A stretch of DNA of 64,000 bases, from NCBI GenBank assembly GCA_033977485.1, contig CM066983.1, forward strand, positions 109,335,580 through 109,399,579, given 5' to 3'. Origin of the DNA: Hydrangea macrophylla. Its lineage: Eukaryota > Streptophyta > Magnoliopsida > Cornales > Hydrangeaceae. Below the pieces are notes generated by a model. The model was not told the DNA's origin. It saw only the letters and a list, made by a program, of their open reading frames with translations, and did not search any database. Both the position numbers and the translations under genes were made by a program. Of this stretch, positions 22,481-35,300 are shown one piece after another (the stretch's first letter is position 1; each line of letters starts with the position of its first letter).

Positions 22481-23973
22481 TTAGATTATGTAAGGTTAGT
22501 TAGTAAATATTTGGGTCTCTCATAATAATGTTCTTTAATTAGTTGAGACATTTTTCTATAAAGAACCTAGTCGTTCAACTTTCCCTGGAAAATCATTAAA
22601 AAAAAAATTCATCAGCAACGAACGAATTATTACAATAAAGCTAACAAGTTTAAAAAAAAAAAAATTAATACCATCTTACGATCATACATCTTAATTTAAA
22701 ACAAGATTGTCATTTACCTACTCCCAAATAAAAAAAGGGCAAAGAATATGATTGTACAGTATGTAATCTTGGTGTAGTTTGAGGAGTATTACAACCAAGT
22801 TATAAACCAAAATTGTCAGATGTTTTCTTTTACCTTCTCAGTCATGTAGTGCCCATTTGGTAACCAATTATTTGAGATAATAAATAATCAATTGTTGAGA
22901 AATTTGATTTTTGTTTAACAACCAGCTTTTTACTGTTTTTTTTTTTTTATATCAATTTAGGTTCAAATTGATAAAAGAGATTGATTTAAAAACATCAAAC
23001 TGAAGCTTCGAAAAAGTTAAACTGAATCTTTAAAAAAAATTAATAAATTGTCATTTTACAAAATATGTCTAATGTCAACTGTAATTCCAACTGCTAAATG
23101 ATTTTTTACAAAATATTTTTTTTAGAAAAAATTCGTATTCTCAAACTACCCGGGCTCTTAATCAAGAATATTACAGGAACTTTAGTGAGATATCAAGAAT
23201 GAACCAGCTAATAATTGATTCAGAAAAGAAAAAGATCGTATACAACATCAGGAGCTAGGGAAAAACATGATAATAATTCCAAGGTAAATTTATAGGTACA
23301 ACTATACAAAACAAACAGACCCAAAAAAAAAAAAAAAAAACACTAAATTCTTAAGTAGCAGTACATCATTATATTCGAAAGGGTCCAAAATAAATAGGGG
23401 CACAACCCATGTGCAGATGAGACACAACTATATCAAGAGCAATTTATAAGGTTCACACTAAACTGAAATTTTGTCATGATGCATTCTACTTGTATTTTTT
23501 TATTTTTTTTTTCCTTTTTTAGGGTAAAAGCAAGAATACAACTGATATTTAATTATATAAATTTCTTGCACTAGGCCATAAGGTTCGTGCCTTTTACTTT
23601 TTACATAAATTTCTTGCACCAGAGGCCATAAGACGATCAAATTCTACCATGCTCTTTCAAACTTTGGGCTCTCGTAGATTAAATTACAGTTGATATGCCT
23701 GTGTCAATGGCCACAATGTATATTTATTGAATAATAGACAGCTTATCGCATCCCAATGGATATCTCACGGATACCAAATTAAACTCTAAAAGTGCGAATA
23801 TAGATTTCACTTAATTGAATAAATCCGGTAGAGCATGTATTGTCGGCAGTGAATTCGATAGAATAGGCAGCATCCATGTGCCACTAACAGAACTACGCAT
23901 TTTTATTTTTGAAAATTGTGATCGTGATAGTGTTACGTGGGCGTTGTCTATCCAGCAGTCACCTACCTTGAGG

Positions 23974-24360
23974 TTAGGGGTGTAAATGAGATGAGCCACT
24001 TAACAAGGGCTCGATAAATGTTAGGCTCGGCTCGCTCATTTGAGCTCGTGAACACGAACAATTAAGGCTCGTGAGCAGACTCGTAAAAAAGCTCGTTTAT
24101 AGGTTTGATAAAGAGCTTATATAGTGACTTTTATAAATATAATTATTATAAAATTATATAATTTTAACGAAAATATGACACATTTCAAAAATAGGCTTGA
24201 TAAAAGATTACTTTATTATTAAACTATATAGTTTAAAAGGGCGCACGAAAAAGCTCGCGAGAAAGCTCGAGAACACTTAAAAGCTCAGCTCGTTTGAGCT
24301 CGTGAGCCAGTTCGTGAGAAAGTTCGCGAGTAGGCTCGGCTCAGCTCGTATACACTCTTA
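23974..24360. mobile_element. hAT-like MITE, 'gctcgtgagc' family copy 1
   Basis: The termini are ttaggggtgta and tacactctta. The interior is rich in gctcg words (ggctcggctcgctc, gctcgtgagc), with an AT-rich centre. Flanking bases ccttgagg and acttgtgg look like a decayed 8-bp duplication (two differences). A second copy lies at 43000-43357. Confidence 0.65.
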
Positions 24361-24500
24361 CTTGTGGCCGAAGATCCTTAACCAGATGGGTAGACATCCG
24401 AATCTTATAGAAAAATATGATTTTTTTTTAACATATCGGATTTAGATTTCACTATCTGGTCCAAATTTGATCCGTTTACAAAGAGAAAATGCACACGCGC

Positions 24501-25767
24501 TGTAACAACCCTGGTGTTGTGAGCAAGCTGCTATAGGTGCCTTTGTGGCTGCAGTATGTGATGACAGGCTACACACTATGAGAAGTTCGTCTCACATCGC
24601 GTGGGTATAGAAAAGTAATGTGCTATATATGTATGGTTCCAAGTCTCCCTAGTAAGAGGCATTTTGGGTAGTGGCCCAAGAACAAATCCGTACGGGTTTG
24701 GGCCCAAAGCGGACAATATCTTACTGAGCGAGACTTGGGTCGTGACAGGATGCTATTAGAGCTAGACACAGCCAAAAGTGTGCCAACGCGGACGTTGGGC
24801 CCTAAGGGGGGTGGAATGTAACGACCCTGACGTTGTGGGCGGGCTGTTGTATGTGCCTTTGTGGCTGCAGTAAGTGATGGCAGGCTACACACTATGTGAA
24901 GTTCGTCCCACATCACCTGGGTGTGGAAAAGTAATGCGCTATATATGTGTGGTTCCAGTCTCCCTAGTAAAAGGCTTTTTGGGTAGTGGCCCAAGAACAA
25001 ATTCGTGCTAGTTTGAGCCCAAAGCAGACAATATTTACTGAGCGAGACTTGGGTCGTGACAGAATGTAGAGGTGTCAAACGGGCCGGGTCGGGCCCGGTC
25101 AAAGCGGGCTTCGGGCCGGGCTTCACCAAACATCGAGCTGGGCTGGGCTTGGGAGTGGAGGGGGTGTGTCCGCCCCAGACCGGTGGCCCGGGCCTAGCGG
25201 GCCAGACATCGGGTCGGGCCAGACGGGCTAGCAGGCTTTCTTCAATTTTTGGAGTGGGCCGTGGCGGGCTTCGGGTCAGGGCCGGGCTTTTTCACCATTT
25301 CGGATCGAGCCGGGTCGGGCCATGGACGGAAGGATGGGTGTTCACCCCCGGCCCGGGGTATGTGAACCGGGCCTAGCGGACCGAGCCGGACTTTTAGCCC
25401 GAAAAAAGCGGGCCGGACCGGGCCAACCCGGCCCGATTGACACCTCTAACAGAATGGTATCAGAGCTAGACGCAGCCGGAAGTGTGCCAACGTGGACGTT
25501 GGGTCCTAAGGGGGGTGGAATGTAACGACCCTAGTGTTGTGGGCGGGCTGTTGTAGATGCCTTTGTGGCTGCAGTAAATGCTAGCAGGCTACACACTATG
25601 AGAAGTTCGTCCCACATCGCCTGGGTGTGGAAAAGTAATGTGCTATATACGTGTGGTTCCAAGTCTCCCTAATAAGAGGTCTTTTGGGTAGTGGCCCAAG
25701 AACATATCCGTGCGGGTTTGGGTCCAAAGCGGACAATATCTTACTGCATGAGACTTGGGTCATGACA
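24501..25767 (+). mobile_element. TRIM retrotransposon tandem array: LTR-int-LTR-int-LTR
   Basis: Three direct LTRs of 245-247 bp lie at 24501-24747, 24817-25061 and 25521-25767. Each starts TGTAACRACCC and ends GTGACA. After LTR1 and LTR2 comes an internal domain of about 70-80 bp with a Met-tRNA-type primer site (tggtatcagagctagac after LTR2; the diverged tgctattagagctagac after LTR1). Each internal domain ends in the polypurine tract aaggggggtggaa. There is no coding capacity, as expected of a terminal-repeat retrotransposon in miniature. The outer flanks (cgcgc and ctcgt) do not match, so the array has probably recombined. It is not the Cassandra family, because no 5S-rRNA-like segment is visible in the LTR. 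Confidence 0.88.
25067..25448. mobile_element. hAT-type MITE (GC-rich), TSD acagaatg
   Basis: The termini are tagaggtgtcaaacgggcc and its inverse (gcccgattgacacctcta). A perfect 8-bp duplication acagaatg lies at 25059-25066 and 25449-25456. The interior is dominated by gggccggg/cgggcttcgggc words. The insertion sits at the LTR2/primer-site junction of the TRIM. The frames across it are Gly/Arg/Pro-rich repeat translations. Confidence 0.9.
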
Positions 25768-25823
25768 CTCGTGCGCACACACGTATTCACTAATATATAT
25801 ATATATATATATTTAATATATAT

Positions 25824-25990
25824 AGAGTCAGGCTCCAGGACGCATTGGGTGAACGCACTGGCCTTTTAAGCCTAAAAAATCCGCAGGGTAACGGGACGGT
25901 GGGATAGGGCAGGGTCAATGGGGTGCTCCACGATTTTTTTAGGCTTAAAAGGCCAGTTCGTTCACCCATTGCGCACTGGAGCCTAACTCT
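25824..25990. mobile_element. Hairpin MITE 'agagtcaggctccagga'
   Basis: About 58 bp of near-perfect terminal inverted repeat: agagtcaggctccagga...ttttaagcctaaaaaatc at the left, and its inverse at the right ending tggagcctaactct. The centre is GC-rich (gggacggtgggatagggc). It lies between (TA)n tracts, so the duplication cannot be read. Confidence 0.8.
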
Positions 25991-26040
25991 GTATGTGCAC
26001 ACTGGAAGTCTGAAACCTAACTATATATATATATATATAT

Positions 26041-26230
26041 GTATACAGAACATTTCTAGTAAGGACGCCCTTACTTTATTAAGTTAAAGACTTCTGTTTT
26101 CAACTCGTTAGATTATCACTTTAAAAAATGAAATGACAGCAATACCCTTAATAAAAACTCAATCTAACGGCAGAGACAAAAATCCTTAACTAATAAAGTA
26201 AAGACGTCATTACTTGAAGTGTTCTGTATA
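26041..26230. mobile_element. MITE related to the 'cctctgttttgg' family
   Basis: The left end gtatacagaacatttctagt is inverted in acttgaagtgttctgtatat. The inner words gacttctgttttcaactcgt and aatctaacggcagagac keep the layout of the copies at 4940 and 26253. It is flanked by TA-rich tracts. Confidence 0.55.
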
Positions 26231-26252
26231 TATAAATATATATATATATATA

Positions 26253-26435
26253 TATACAGTCAGGCTATAAAGAGGGCGACATTTTTTTATTAAAGAGAGG
26301 ACCTCTGTTTTGGCCGTCGGATCGAGTTTTCATTAATAACAGTTTTGTCATTTCACAGTTTTTGAACATAATCTAATGGCCAAAACAGAGTTTCTCTCTT
26401 TAGTAAAAAGAAGTGATCCTCTTTATCGAATCTTT
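26253..26435. mobile_element. MITE of the 'cctctgttttgg' family
   Basis: It contains attaaagagaggacctctgt and ttggccgtcggatcgagttt, with inverse words aatggccaaaacagagtttc and tctctctttagtaaaaag. It is closely related to 4940-5085. Confidence 0.6.
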
Positions 26436-26439
26436 GTAT

Positions 26440-29096
26440 ATATATATTCAGAAATTAAAACTACTACAACTAGTTTTATGCTGAGCTACCAGACATAATA
26501 TTCCAACAACCTTCCCCAATTTGTATTGAGGGTAGGTGAGATAGGTGGCTGAGATATGATCTTCTATATTATTATATTATGTGAGGAGGATCTCCCACAG
26601 GATATAGTATATTTTTTTGTCCCATTCAGCCAAGTGCAGTCCTATATCGGCTTCAAATTTGGATGCCTTTATTGAATGCTTGTATAAATTAGTAATTAGC
26701 TTTAGAACTAATGGATTTATGTGATGACTAAACGTTTGATAACTATATCAAGGATATGCCTTTAGGTTTTGCCTCATTTTTGTCCTTTTAGTACTATGCG
26801 TAAGTGGGACCACCACTTAGTAACGACGCTCCATTTGATTTACAATTTCTTTTTTGTTTTCCCTCCTACCTAATAATCTCAACAAAAAAAAGTTTTAAAA
26901 AAATTTAAAAAAATCAAATATTGGAAAAAATTAAGAAAAGACGAAGAAAGTGACATGTCAAATTAGAAAACTTCAATTTATTTTCACCCTATTTGCTATA
27001 CCATTTTCTTTAGTTACCAAACAAATTAAAGTGTTTTTTTTTTTTTTTTTTTTTTTATGTTCCCTCGCACAAAATAACATTGAAGCACCCTTAAAATTTA
27101 ATGATTTTAGGCAACGAATTCTTAGTAGAAATGGTAGTTGGATATAAAACCATAAGTCACGGAAGAATTTGGGCCACAAATACAATGGTGGCGTAGAATA
27201 CAGATTCAAAGGAAAAAAAAAAAAAAAAAGAGGAAACAAGTCTATAGTCTTCACCATTATTGTCACAGGACCCACAAGCACTATTAGGTTTAGGAAGTCA
27301 TGGTTAATGAGAACTTTGGCCAACTACCCACCTTTTGGATTTTCCAACAAGATAAAGTATGCAAGAGTTTCTCAATATCATATCTAATTGAAATAAAGTT
27401 ATGGTTATCAAATTTTCAAAAATGATTCTTAAATAATATAGGAATGGAACTATTTAAAACGAATTTCAATAAATAAATAAAATAAAACTTTCAATATAAA
27501 GATTTAGGGCCATGGCATTTATATATTTTTTTTTATAGCAGGGACCATGGCATTAACTCTGATGGTTGGTGCACATAGTTTGCTTATCTCAATTCTCGAA
27601 GGCATCCACAATGCAGTGTTATCCATCACATTATTGTCAAGCCTGCTTTCTTTCTGGGGTAGGTATAGTCACATCTTTGAGTAGAAAAGGGCACCATCAA
27701 TCTTCAAAACATTCCAAGTGAAAACCATGTGAGATGAAAGTGCTGATAGAGGTTGGATCTTGTTCATGTAATGTAGTATTACAGAAATTATCCCTACAGA
27801 AAAATTATGTTCTTAAAAAATCTCTTATTCTCATAGAAATCAGAAACAAGTTCTAAATGAAATAAATCTTGGAGTTCAAACTGCCAAGCGACAGCACATG
27901 CAAATGTATAGTACCCACAAAAAAAAAAATCAATACTTCTCTCATTCCTGCATAAATAGTTTAGGGGAAGTTAGGATTTAGTCTATTGTAGCACACTTTT
28001 ATAGAAATAGGTTAATTCCAAAACTCTGTAGGAATTAGTCACTCACCTTTTTTGAGGAAGTAATGAGCATTCTTCTAGATTTGGGGGAGTCTAATGAGCA
28101 TTCTCCTAGATTATAGCATTTTTTTAAAAATTTGTCATTAAAATCCCTTAAATCAAGACGCACACTACTGTCGTGCATTTGAAAAAAAAAATTGAGAAAC
28201 TTCTCACAAAGATCAACAAGAAGACGATTCACAGGCAACGATAAGGTGATTCACAAAGATCGTCAACATGGGATATGCCAAGCTCAAGCAGCTCTCCCTC
28301 TCCTTGAATACACACCACAAGCAACACAGAAGCAACGCTTCATCAGTCACGTTCTAAGACATAAATGTGTTTAGCAGTAGGAAAATGCTAAAGGTTTACT
28401 CCTAATTTATACACCGGAAATAGTTACCGGATGAGTATATAAGCCAACATATGTATACGCATTTATAGCAATAAGTATATATGCCAACATATGTATATGA
28501 ATTTATATTAATAAGGATAGTGCAGATATCAGCGTTTCAATATGTTGATTTCTCACTTCTTTTCCGACTTTCCATTCATAATACTCTTCCTGGATTGCCC
28601 GAAGTGGAAAATAAAATTGCCGTCCCTTGTCCAATTTTCAATATTGTTTTTTTTTTCCCTGTATATTTACACATATTCACTAGCATGTGCCATTATAACT
28701 AGGCACAAATGATGTATACTTGGGCAGGATTGTAAATACTACCTGAAATAAATCCTGAAGTTGCTTATACAATGTACACATATCAATCAGAATACTTCTG
28801 TTTCAGAAATAAATATAACAATACCCATTCGGTTACCCCAACTTTGACCACATCAATGGCCAAAGGAAAAATTAAAGAAAATCATGTAATTGTTCAGTGA
28901 TTTTTTTTCTACATTACCCTCTATTTTTTTCTTGCATCATGAGAAAGCAACCACTGCAGTTCCAGTATTCACTTTTCCACCTTTTCCTCTACCCAGTTTT
29001 CCATTGACCTGCATTTACATATCCAGTAAAATTTCATCCTGTGTGGTATACATATCATACATGGAAGTTGAACATGCAGCAAAGATTCTAATACAC

Positions 29097-29099
<3 letters not shown>
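26440..29099. other. Intergenic DNA downstream of EIN2, no gene recognised
   Basis: AT-rich sequence with homopolymers (T run at about 27032-27056, A run near 27213). A short repeated phrase atatgccaacatatgtat lies near 28437-28497. I read all frames of 60 residues or more here and none shows a domain or codon pattern that stands out. Confidence 0.6.
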
Positions 29100-29100
<1 letters not shown>

Positions 29101-29181
<81 letters not shown>

Positions 29182-29200
29182 CAAGAGAGAGAGAGAGAGG
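29101..29200 (+). repeat. (GA)n microsatellite just downstream of EIN2
   Basis: A (GA)n run of about 39 perfect units (29101-29179), then tgcaa and a second short run. On the EIN2 strand this is a (CT)n tract about 110 bp beyond the stop codon, so it may lie in the 3' UTR. Overlapping frames are (RE)n and (SL)n artefacts. Confidence 0.9.
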
Positions 29201-29306
29201 GGCATAACAACCGAGCACCCTCCTTAATGTAAGACAGTGAGCTGCTTCCCAAAATCAAACAACTCACAATATCGCCAACTCGGCTGTGGTAAGCTTTAAG
29301 CCAAAG

Positions 29307-32300
29307 TTATGAACCATAAGGAGATGAGGGAACCTTGGTGCCAATTGGTTTGCTGGCCAAACGACGCTTGTAACGTTTGAGTACAGACGCGAGGTTCTCT
29401 TTCCCTTTCGGGAAAGCCACATCTCCAGCTGCGGTGCCAGTTCGACCTTTCCGGCAAGAAATGGAAATTTCAACATCCTTAACTATGTCTAAGAGTATCG
29501 CCGCAGTTGTGCATTTCCCTCTTCCCTGTTTCACAGGTGGAGGTAAGCTTCCATTTGATATCGGCGGGCTTGACCTCTGTTGGTACGACACTGGAATTTC
29601 AAGACAAAAGCATGGGACCATCGGAACACGGGGCTTTGAAAATGCTGGATCAATTATCCCCTGTAGTAGATACAATTTGTAGAAGAAGATATTTCATGTC
29701 AGATCACCAAATCAGAGGTACATATATAAAGATTTGAGGACTAAAAACAACATGCACTCTCGCCGGGTCTGTATACAGATACTGCTAACCACATCTCCAG
29801 TCTGATACTCAATCCAGATTGATCAGAAAAAATTTACAAAAAGAGAAATCCTACTGAGCTGCAAAAAGAGTCAAAATGAAAAATACTTCAAACCAAATTT
29901 TGAAACTACCAGTCTTGGCAAAAAATTCAACCATCCTACATAAGGAATGAGAGATGGATCAAACCACTTCTTTCTGTGGTAGGGGTAGGGTCTTGGGAAG
30001 GTTAGATGTACGCAGCCTAATCGCCACATACGTGGAGAATGTTTTCGAGTTCGAACCCATACTGACTTATCTAACCACTATCATTTAGACTAATTTGTGA
30101 CAACAATATATTCTTTGAACGACATAAATTAACAATAGTAAGCAATAAGATCGTAAAAGGGTGGGATCATAAGCTAGTCCATATCTGGTCTGATATCAAT
30201 GCATTAATCGGTTTCAGATTAGACTAGGACTACAATCCTTGTATGAGAAAGGACTAACCACATCAGATATGGAGCGACATCCGATCCAATCACATAAATC
30301 CCTTTAAATCCTGGTTTAGACAATAATTAACTTTTCACACCCTTGAATGAAAACACATTGACCCACTCATGAAGGAAAGAAGCTAATAGTCCAAAGAAAT
30401 CTTCGAAGTATAACCTAAAATATAACAATTCTATGACCAATAGCATTTGTGGGAAACGAGGACCTAGGAAAAAGCAATAAAACGCTTTACAAACACTTCA
30501 TGATGACCCCCAACCCTCGGTTAAAGATTCCAAATTATGGAATTTACTCGCATGGACCTTCGAAACAGCCTATTTCTAATATTTTCATGGCAGATCAGAA
30601 TAATGAGCAGAGCAATCGTTTTTCAATTTCATCAAGAAGGAATTGACTAAATTTCCTCACAGATGGAATAATAATTTTGTGCAAGGTAATTCAAAACAGA
30701 TATCAAGCACAGAATTTAGAGCTTTTACCTGAAGACGATTCAGAACGTAAGTATATTTCCCCCACAACTCTGGCCTGCTTTCCATAAGTGAGAGGTCAAG
30801 AACCCGGTGGATGCACCATACCCCAAAGCTAATTATCAAATCCACTCCCCAAATGCAGCCCTCCCCGCAATGTGGAACAGAGGAAATCAGAAATTTGGTG
30901 TAATAGGTGTCACCCATTTTCGGTACAAAACCAGGCTTCCTGTCAGAAGAGTACGGGAAATCACCTGTATTAACTACCCGGTTCATCTCCCTAGTTTCAG
31001 CTTCATAAAGGAATTTCTCCCTTGCAGCCACACGATCTATAAGGTCCTCGTCAGCCCCATCATTCTGTCTAAATAACCAATCAGACCCTTCCAGTTTCAA
31101 GAGCTTCAGAATACAATGTCTAACAGACTGAAGAAGCTTAGCTTCTGAATCAACAGGGGATGCAGTTTCCTCGGTAATTGAACTGTGCCCACTTCCAACT
31201 CCGCCATCTCCTACAGCACCAGCTTTATCAGCTACACCAAACTGTTCAAAAGGCTGTCTGGACCATAGCGATCCAGTGTCTGAGCTTGCACCGAACTGTA
31301 ACGAAAAAGCATCTCTACATACTTTTGAAGGAGGGAATTCATCATATCCAAAACAACTTCCTTTCCTTGCTGAATTGCTTGAATACAGGGATTGTTCATG
31401 CATTGTGCGACCAACAGGCCCATAACCATCGGGACTGTCCCCCTGAGTACTCCTATCAGACATATAAGAATCCATGTAGGGAAGAAGTCCTGAAATGTCT
31501 GGCAAGCTATAAAACTTCTTTGCATTGGCCGTGGTACCCAAACTCTCGGTAGGTCCAGAAGGGCAAAGATCATTAAATGGTCTTTCAGATTGAAACGAAC
31601 TATTCCTAGATACAGTGGGGCTTGGAATTGCGGGTGACTTTGCAGTCCTCAACCCGTTTGGTGGTTTGTGTCCCAAAGAATAAGCAAGAGGATCTCTGTA
31701 GTTTGATGTACTGAAAGATGGAGAATTGGGATTTAATATCTCCATTTGACCATTCATGTAATCAATTTTTTTTTCTTTAGCAATTCGACTGAGATGTGCA
31801 ATCTGATAGCCATGCACAGTTGCTGGCTGATAATCATAGCCATCAGAAGATGGTGGAACACGCAGTGTAGAATTGCGTCTCTCACCAGAATAGAGAGCAT
31901 TGCAGCTGGTGTTTTGAACGTATGCATCTAACGACTGCATGCGGTTGGACCACAACGAAGGTGAACCTCTTTGAACCCCATAAGGTGACTCTACATGATG
32001 TTGCAACCCCTGCTGCTTGGGAGAGTCGTATAAACTTGAGTTGATCACCGACGCAGATCCTCTTCCACCCGCAGATGGGAAATACCCAGTAAATTCCTTT
32101 CCACTGGGGTTCAATTTCAGTATAGCAGCACGCTTTGGATCAACCTTTGACTCTGACCCTAGCAACACATCCAACTTCTTAGTCTTTGCTTCTTGGGTTG
32201 TGTTCCCATGGAAATCATACAGCTGTCCCCAAAACTCATCAAGAACTGCAGCTAATTGACGCCTTGCAGCGCGGCCGAGCCCTGCTAATCTTGAAAGACT

Positions 32301-35300
32301 TCCCGCTCCGCTCCCAGGATCATCACTTTTTCCACTGAGACTTCTGAATGATCCTGGACCCTCCGATGTCAAAGATGGGCTGATCATGGAAACCCCTTTG
32401 GACGATTCTTCATGCTCCCAAGTATCTCTCTCATCATCCTTCTCAGTCTGTAAATCCCCCTCTACTCTCACAGTCTTTACCACCAAGTCCTCTGATTCGG
32501 TCTTCGAGGTACTGGTATCCATGGATTCACCATCCGAAACCTCATTACAAACAGTCGAGATCTGATCGTTTTCTACTTCAGTTGCCGATTCCTCTGGATG
32601 ACACACAGAGGGGCTAGGAAATACTATATCAAAACCACTCTCCTCAATGTCAGTCAGATGTGGCACATTATCAGAATCCAAAAGTGCGTCAGGAAAATTC
32701 AGATCAGTACTCGACTCAGGTTCGCATTGCTCTTCCCCATATCTACTCTCTTCAGATGACTCAGGAACGGCATTTTGGATATCCCAGTTACAAACCTGAG
32801 CATCTAATCTGGAACTTGCAGATTTTAAAGGCGTCGCTACGAACCAAAGCATTAAACAAAGCGAAGCTGAAGCAGTGATGAGAAGAACAACATAAGGAAT
32901 GGACGTGGTACTACCCGTGTTCCACGTCAAATTCCCTACCCAATCACTGCTTCCAGATATCATCTCCACCACAAATATAATCTGTAGACCAAGCATTCCA
33001 ATAAACGTGATCAGGGCTAGGAATTCCACAAACTGAGAAACTTTGTAGACACCCATTACTGATCTTGATGATGCAACCCGGAAAAGAGGGATCACGGAAG
33101 ATGGAAGCAGGAGAGCAACCATAACCTGCGTATATATCAGCAGTTGATATATACCTTCGGCTCCTGAACTCCAAACACAATAAAGGGCTAGAACAATAGC
33201 AAGAATTCTGATTGTGGCGTGATGAAGCCAACCGGGAATGTCAATCCTAAAGAAATCTCTCAGGACTGCTTCCCTACCAAGTTTCCAGGTTAATGCTGTG
33301 ATTTGATTAGAAAAAACATGAACCAGCAAAAGGGCATAGGGTGCTATGGGACTCCTAAACACCTGTAACATTAATTATTATCGAAAATGGGATTTTGTTA
33401 GTATCCACCAAATTGATTATGAACAAAAAAACTACATGTAGTTGAGACTTAGAGCCAGTTTGGGTTGGCTTTTAAAATAATCCCTTTTTACAAAAATGGA
33501 TTATTTAAAAATTAGAAATTGGAGTTCGTGCAAAAAGCTATTTTAGCTTTAAAAAAGGAGTCGGATTTTTTTTATAAATGAGTGGAAAAGCTCCTCCAAA
33601 GGGTCACAGATTTTCAAACAATCACTTAAGTTATCCCAAACAAGCTCTTAAACAATGTCATTAGGAAAATTAAACCACAAAATCCAAACCTGATCCATCA
33701 GAGACATTGCATCTTGAAAAGTAAGCACAACAAGGCCTGTACTGTGGAACACATTTGCAGCTGATGTCATCAGCACATAATTCACAAGGGAAATGCCAGT
33801 GAAGATGGATAGGATGGCAAAAAAATGGTCAAGACACAAGGCTTCCTTGGATGCATTTGGGGGCACCAGATCTTGCTGCAAATGGAAGACAGGAGGGTTT
33901 TCATAAGCACAATCACCAGCAATGAAAGCTAAACTTTTTACTCTAGTTCAGGACAATGGAATATGAGCTCAAGTTCACAAGTGTTTTTACAAAACTATAT
34001 GGATACATCGAATTGGACTTACGACAGAGGTCCAATGTCTCAACATGAGGCATGCGTTGTGTATACGTCACTCTATATTAGGAAAAGAAATGAAAAAAGA
34101 TATATCACTGTGTATTATATGTACAAGTGTTGCTCAGTCGGGAGCTAATAAATTTTAAAGCTGACAAAAGAAAACCTCATACATGCACACACAAACAGCT
34201 ATATACACACGAATGACACATTAAAAAAAGACCCGGTAACATTGACCTATATTTCCTCCTAAAGTGCAATTATGTGTGCAACAAGGCTAATTTTGTCCCA
34301 AAATTTTCAATGGCTCAAAGGTGAGATAAATAAATGTCATGTTAATATTTTTGTGTCATATGTTACTCACATGATACAAAAACGTTAGTTTTTTGACAAA
34401 ATTTTAACAGTAGGGGTGTTAGTGAAAAAAATGCAATAGTTGAGGGGGTCAATTTGTCGACTGTTATAGTTTAGAGGGGTATTTGAAAAAGAGTCATAGT
34501 TGAGGGGGTGTTATTGTAATTTACCCTAAAATGTAAGATAACCGATTATGAGAAGATCAAATTTAGATCTACATAGATTTGATACAATTAAATCTATTAT
34601 TATTCAATAATAAAATAAAAAATAAAACTTAATTTTGTGTTTTTTCGCGAACATGAATTCTTGGATATTTTACTGAATTCATATTCAGTTTGCCTTATAT
34701 AAGATCCATCGGATTCCAAATCGAATTCATATTATCAAATCCACAAAAATCCGACTGCCGATAGCCCTAACGCTGACCACGGTGCCGTTAAGAGAGTATG
34801 AATTACAACATCAGGAAAACAAGGAATGGATAGTTTGCTTGTAAAAAATTTGTTCAAATAAACTTGGGATCCTAGTGGGTTTTTCGTATCCGAACATTGA
34901 GGCAAAGGTTTTTCTTCAGACGAATGGATTAATATGTACAATAATAGTTATTAATTAGTACAAAATTAGTGTAATCACATCAAAATAACAATAGAGCTTT
35001 ATTACGTCTAGATTAGGTTGTTATCAGCACTCTTAGGAAGTTATATTTAATTGTTTTCACTAACAAATGTATCCCCTTCGTTAAGTATCTTCTCCATTTC
35101 TTCCTTTTTAAGGTTATTTCAAGAGCAAATATAGGTTCAAAAAGTAGGACTACAATGTTAGAATCCAATAGACACATGTCGAACACAAACGCTCACGGAC
35201 ACACATGCCACACACACACACACACACAGAGACCTGCACAAGAGAAGAATGGAGGTAAAAATTGTGTGGCATAATATTAGCTCCAAGAAGGCTCATCAAT

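Noticed and set aside
24623..25525. Frames of 67-168 residues on both strands
   Set aside because: They cross TRIM LTRs and a GC-rich hAT MITE whose boundaries are defined by target-site duplications.
24501..25767. Cassandra-type TRIM
   Set aside because: No 5S-rRNA-like segment is visible in the LTRs.
30807..32878. Frames overlapping the large EIN2 exon on the plus strand and in other minus-strand frames
   Set aside because: Shadows of the EIN2 coding sequence.
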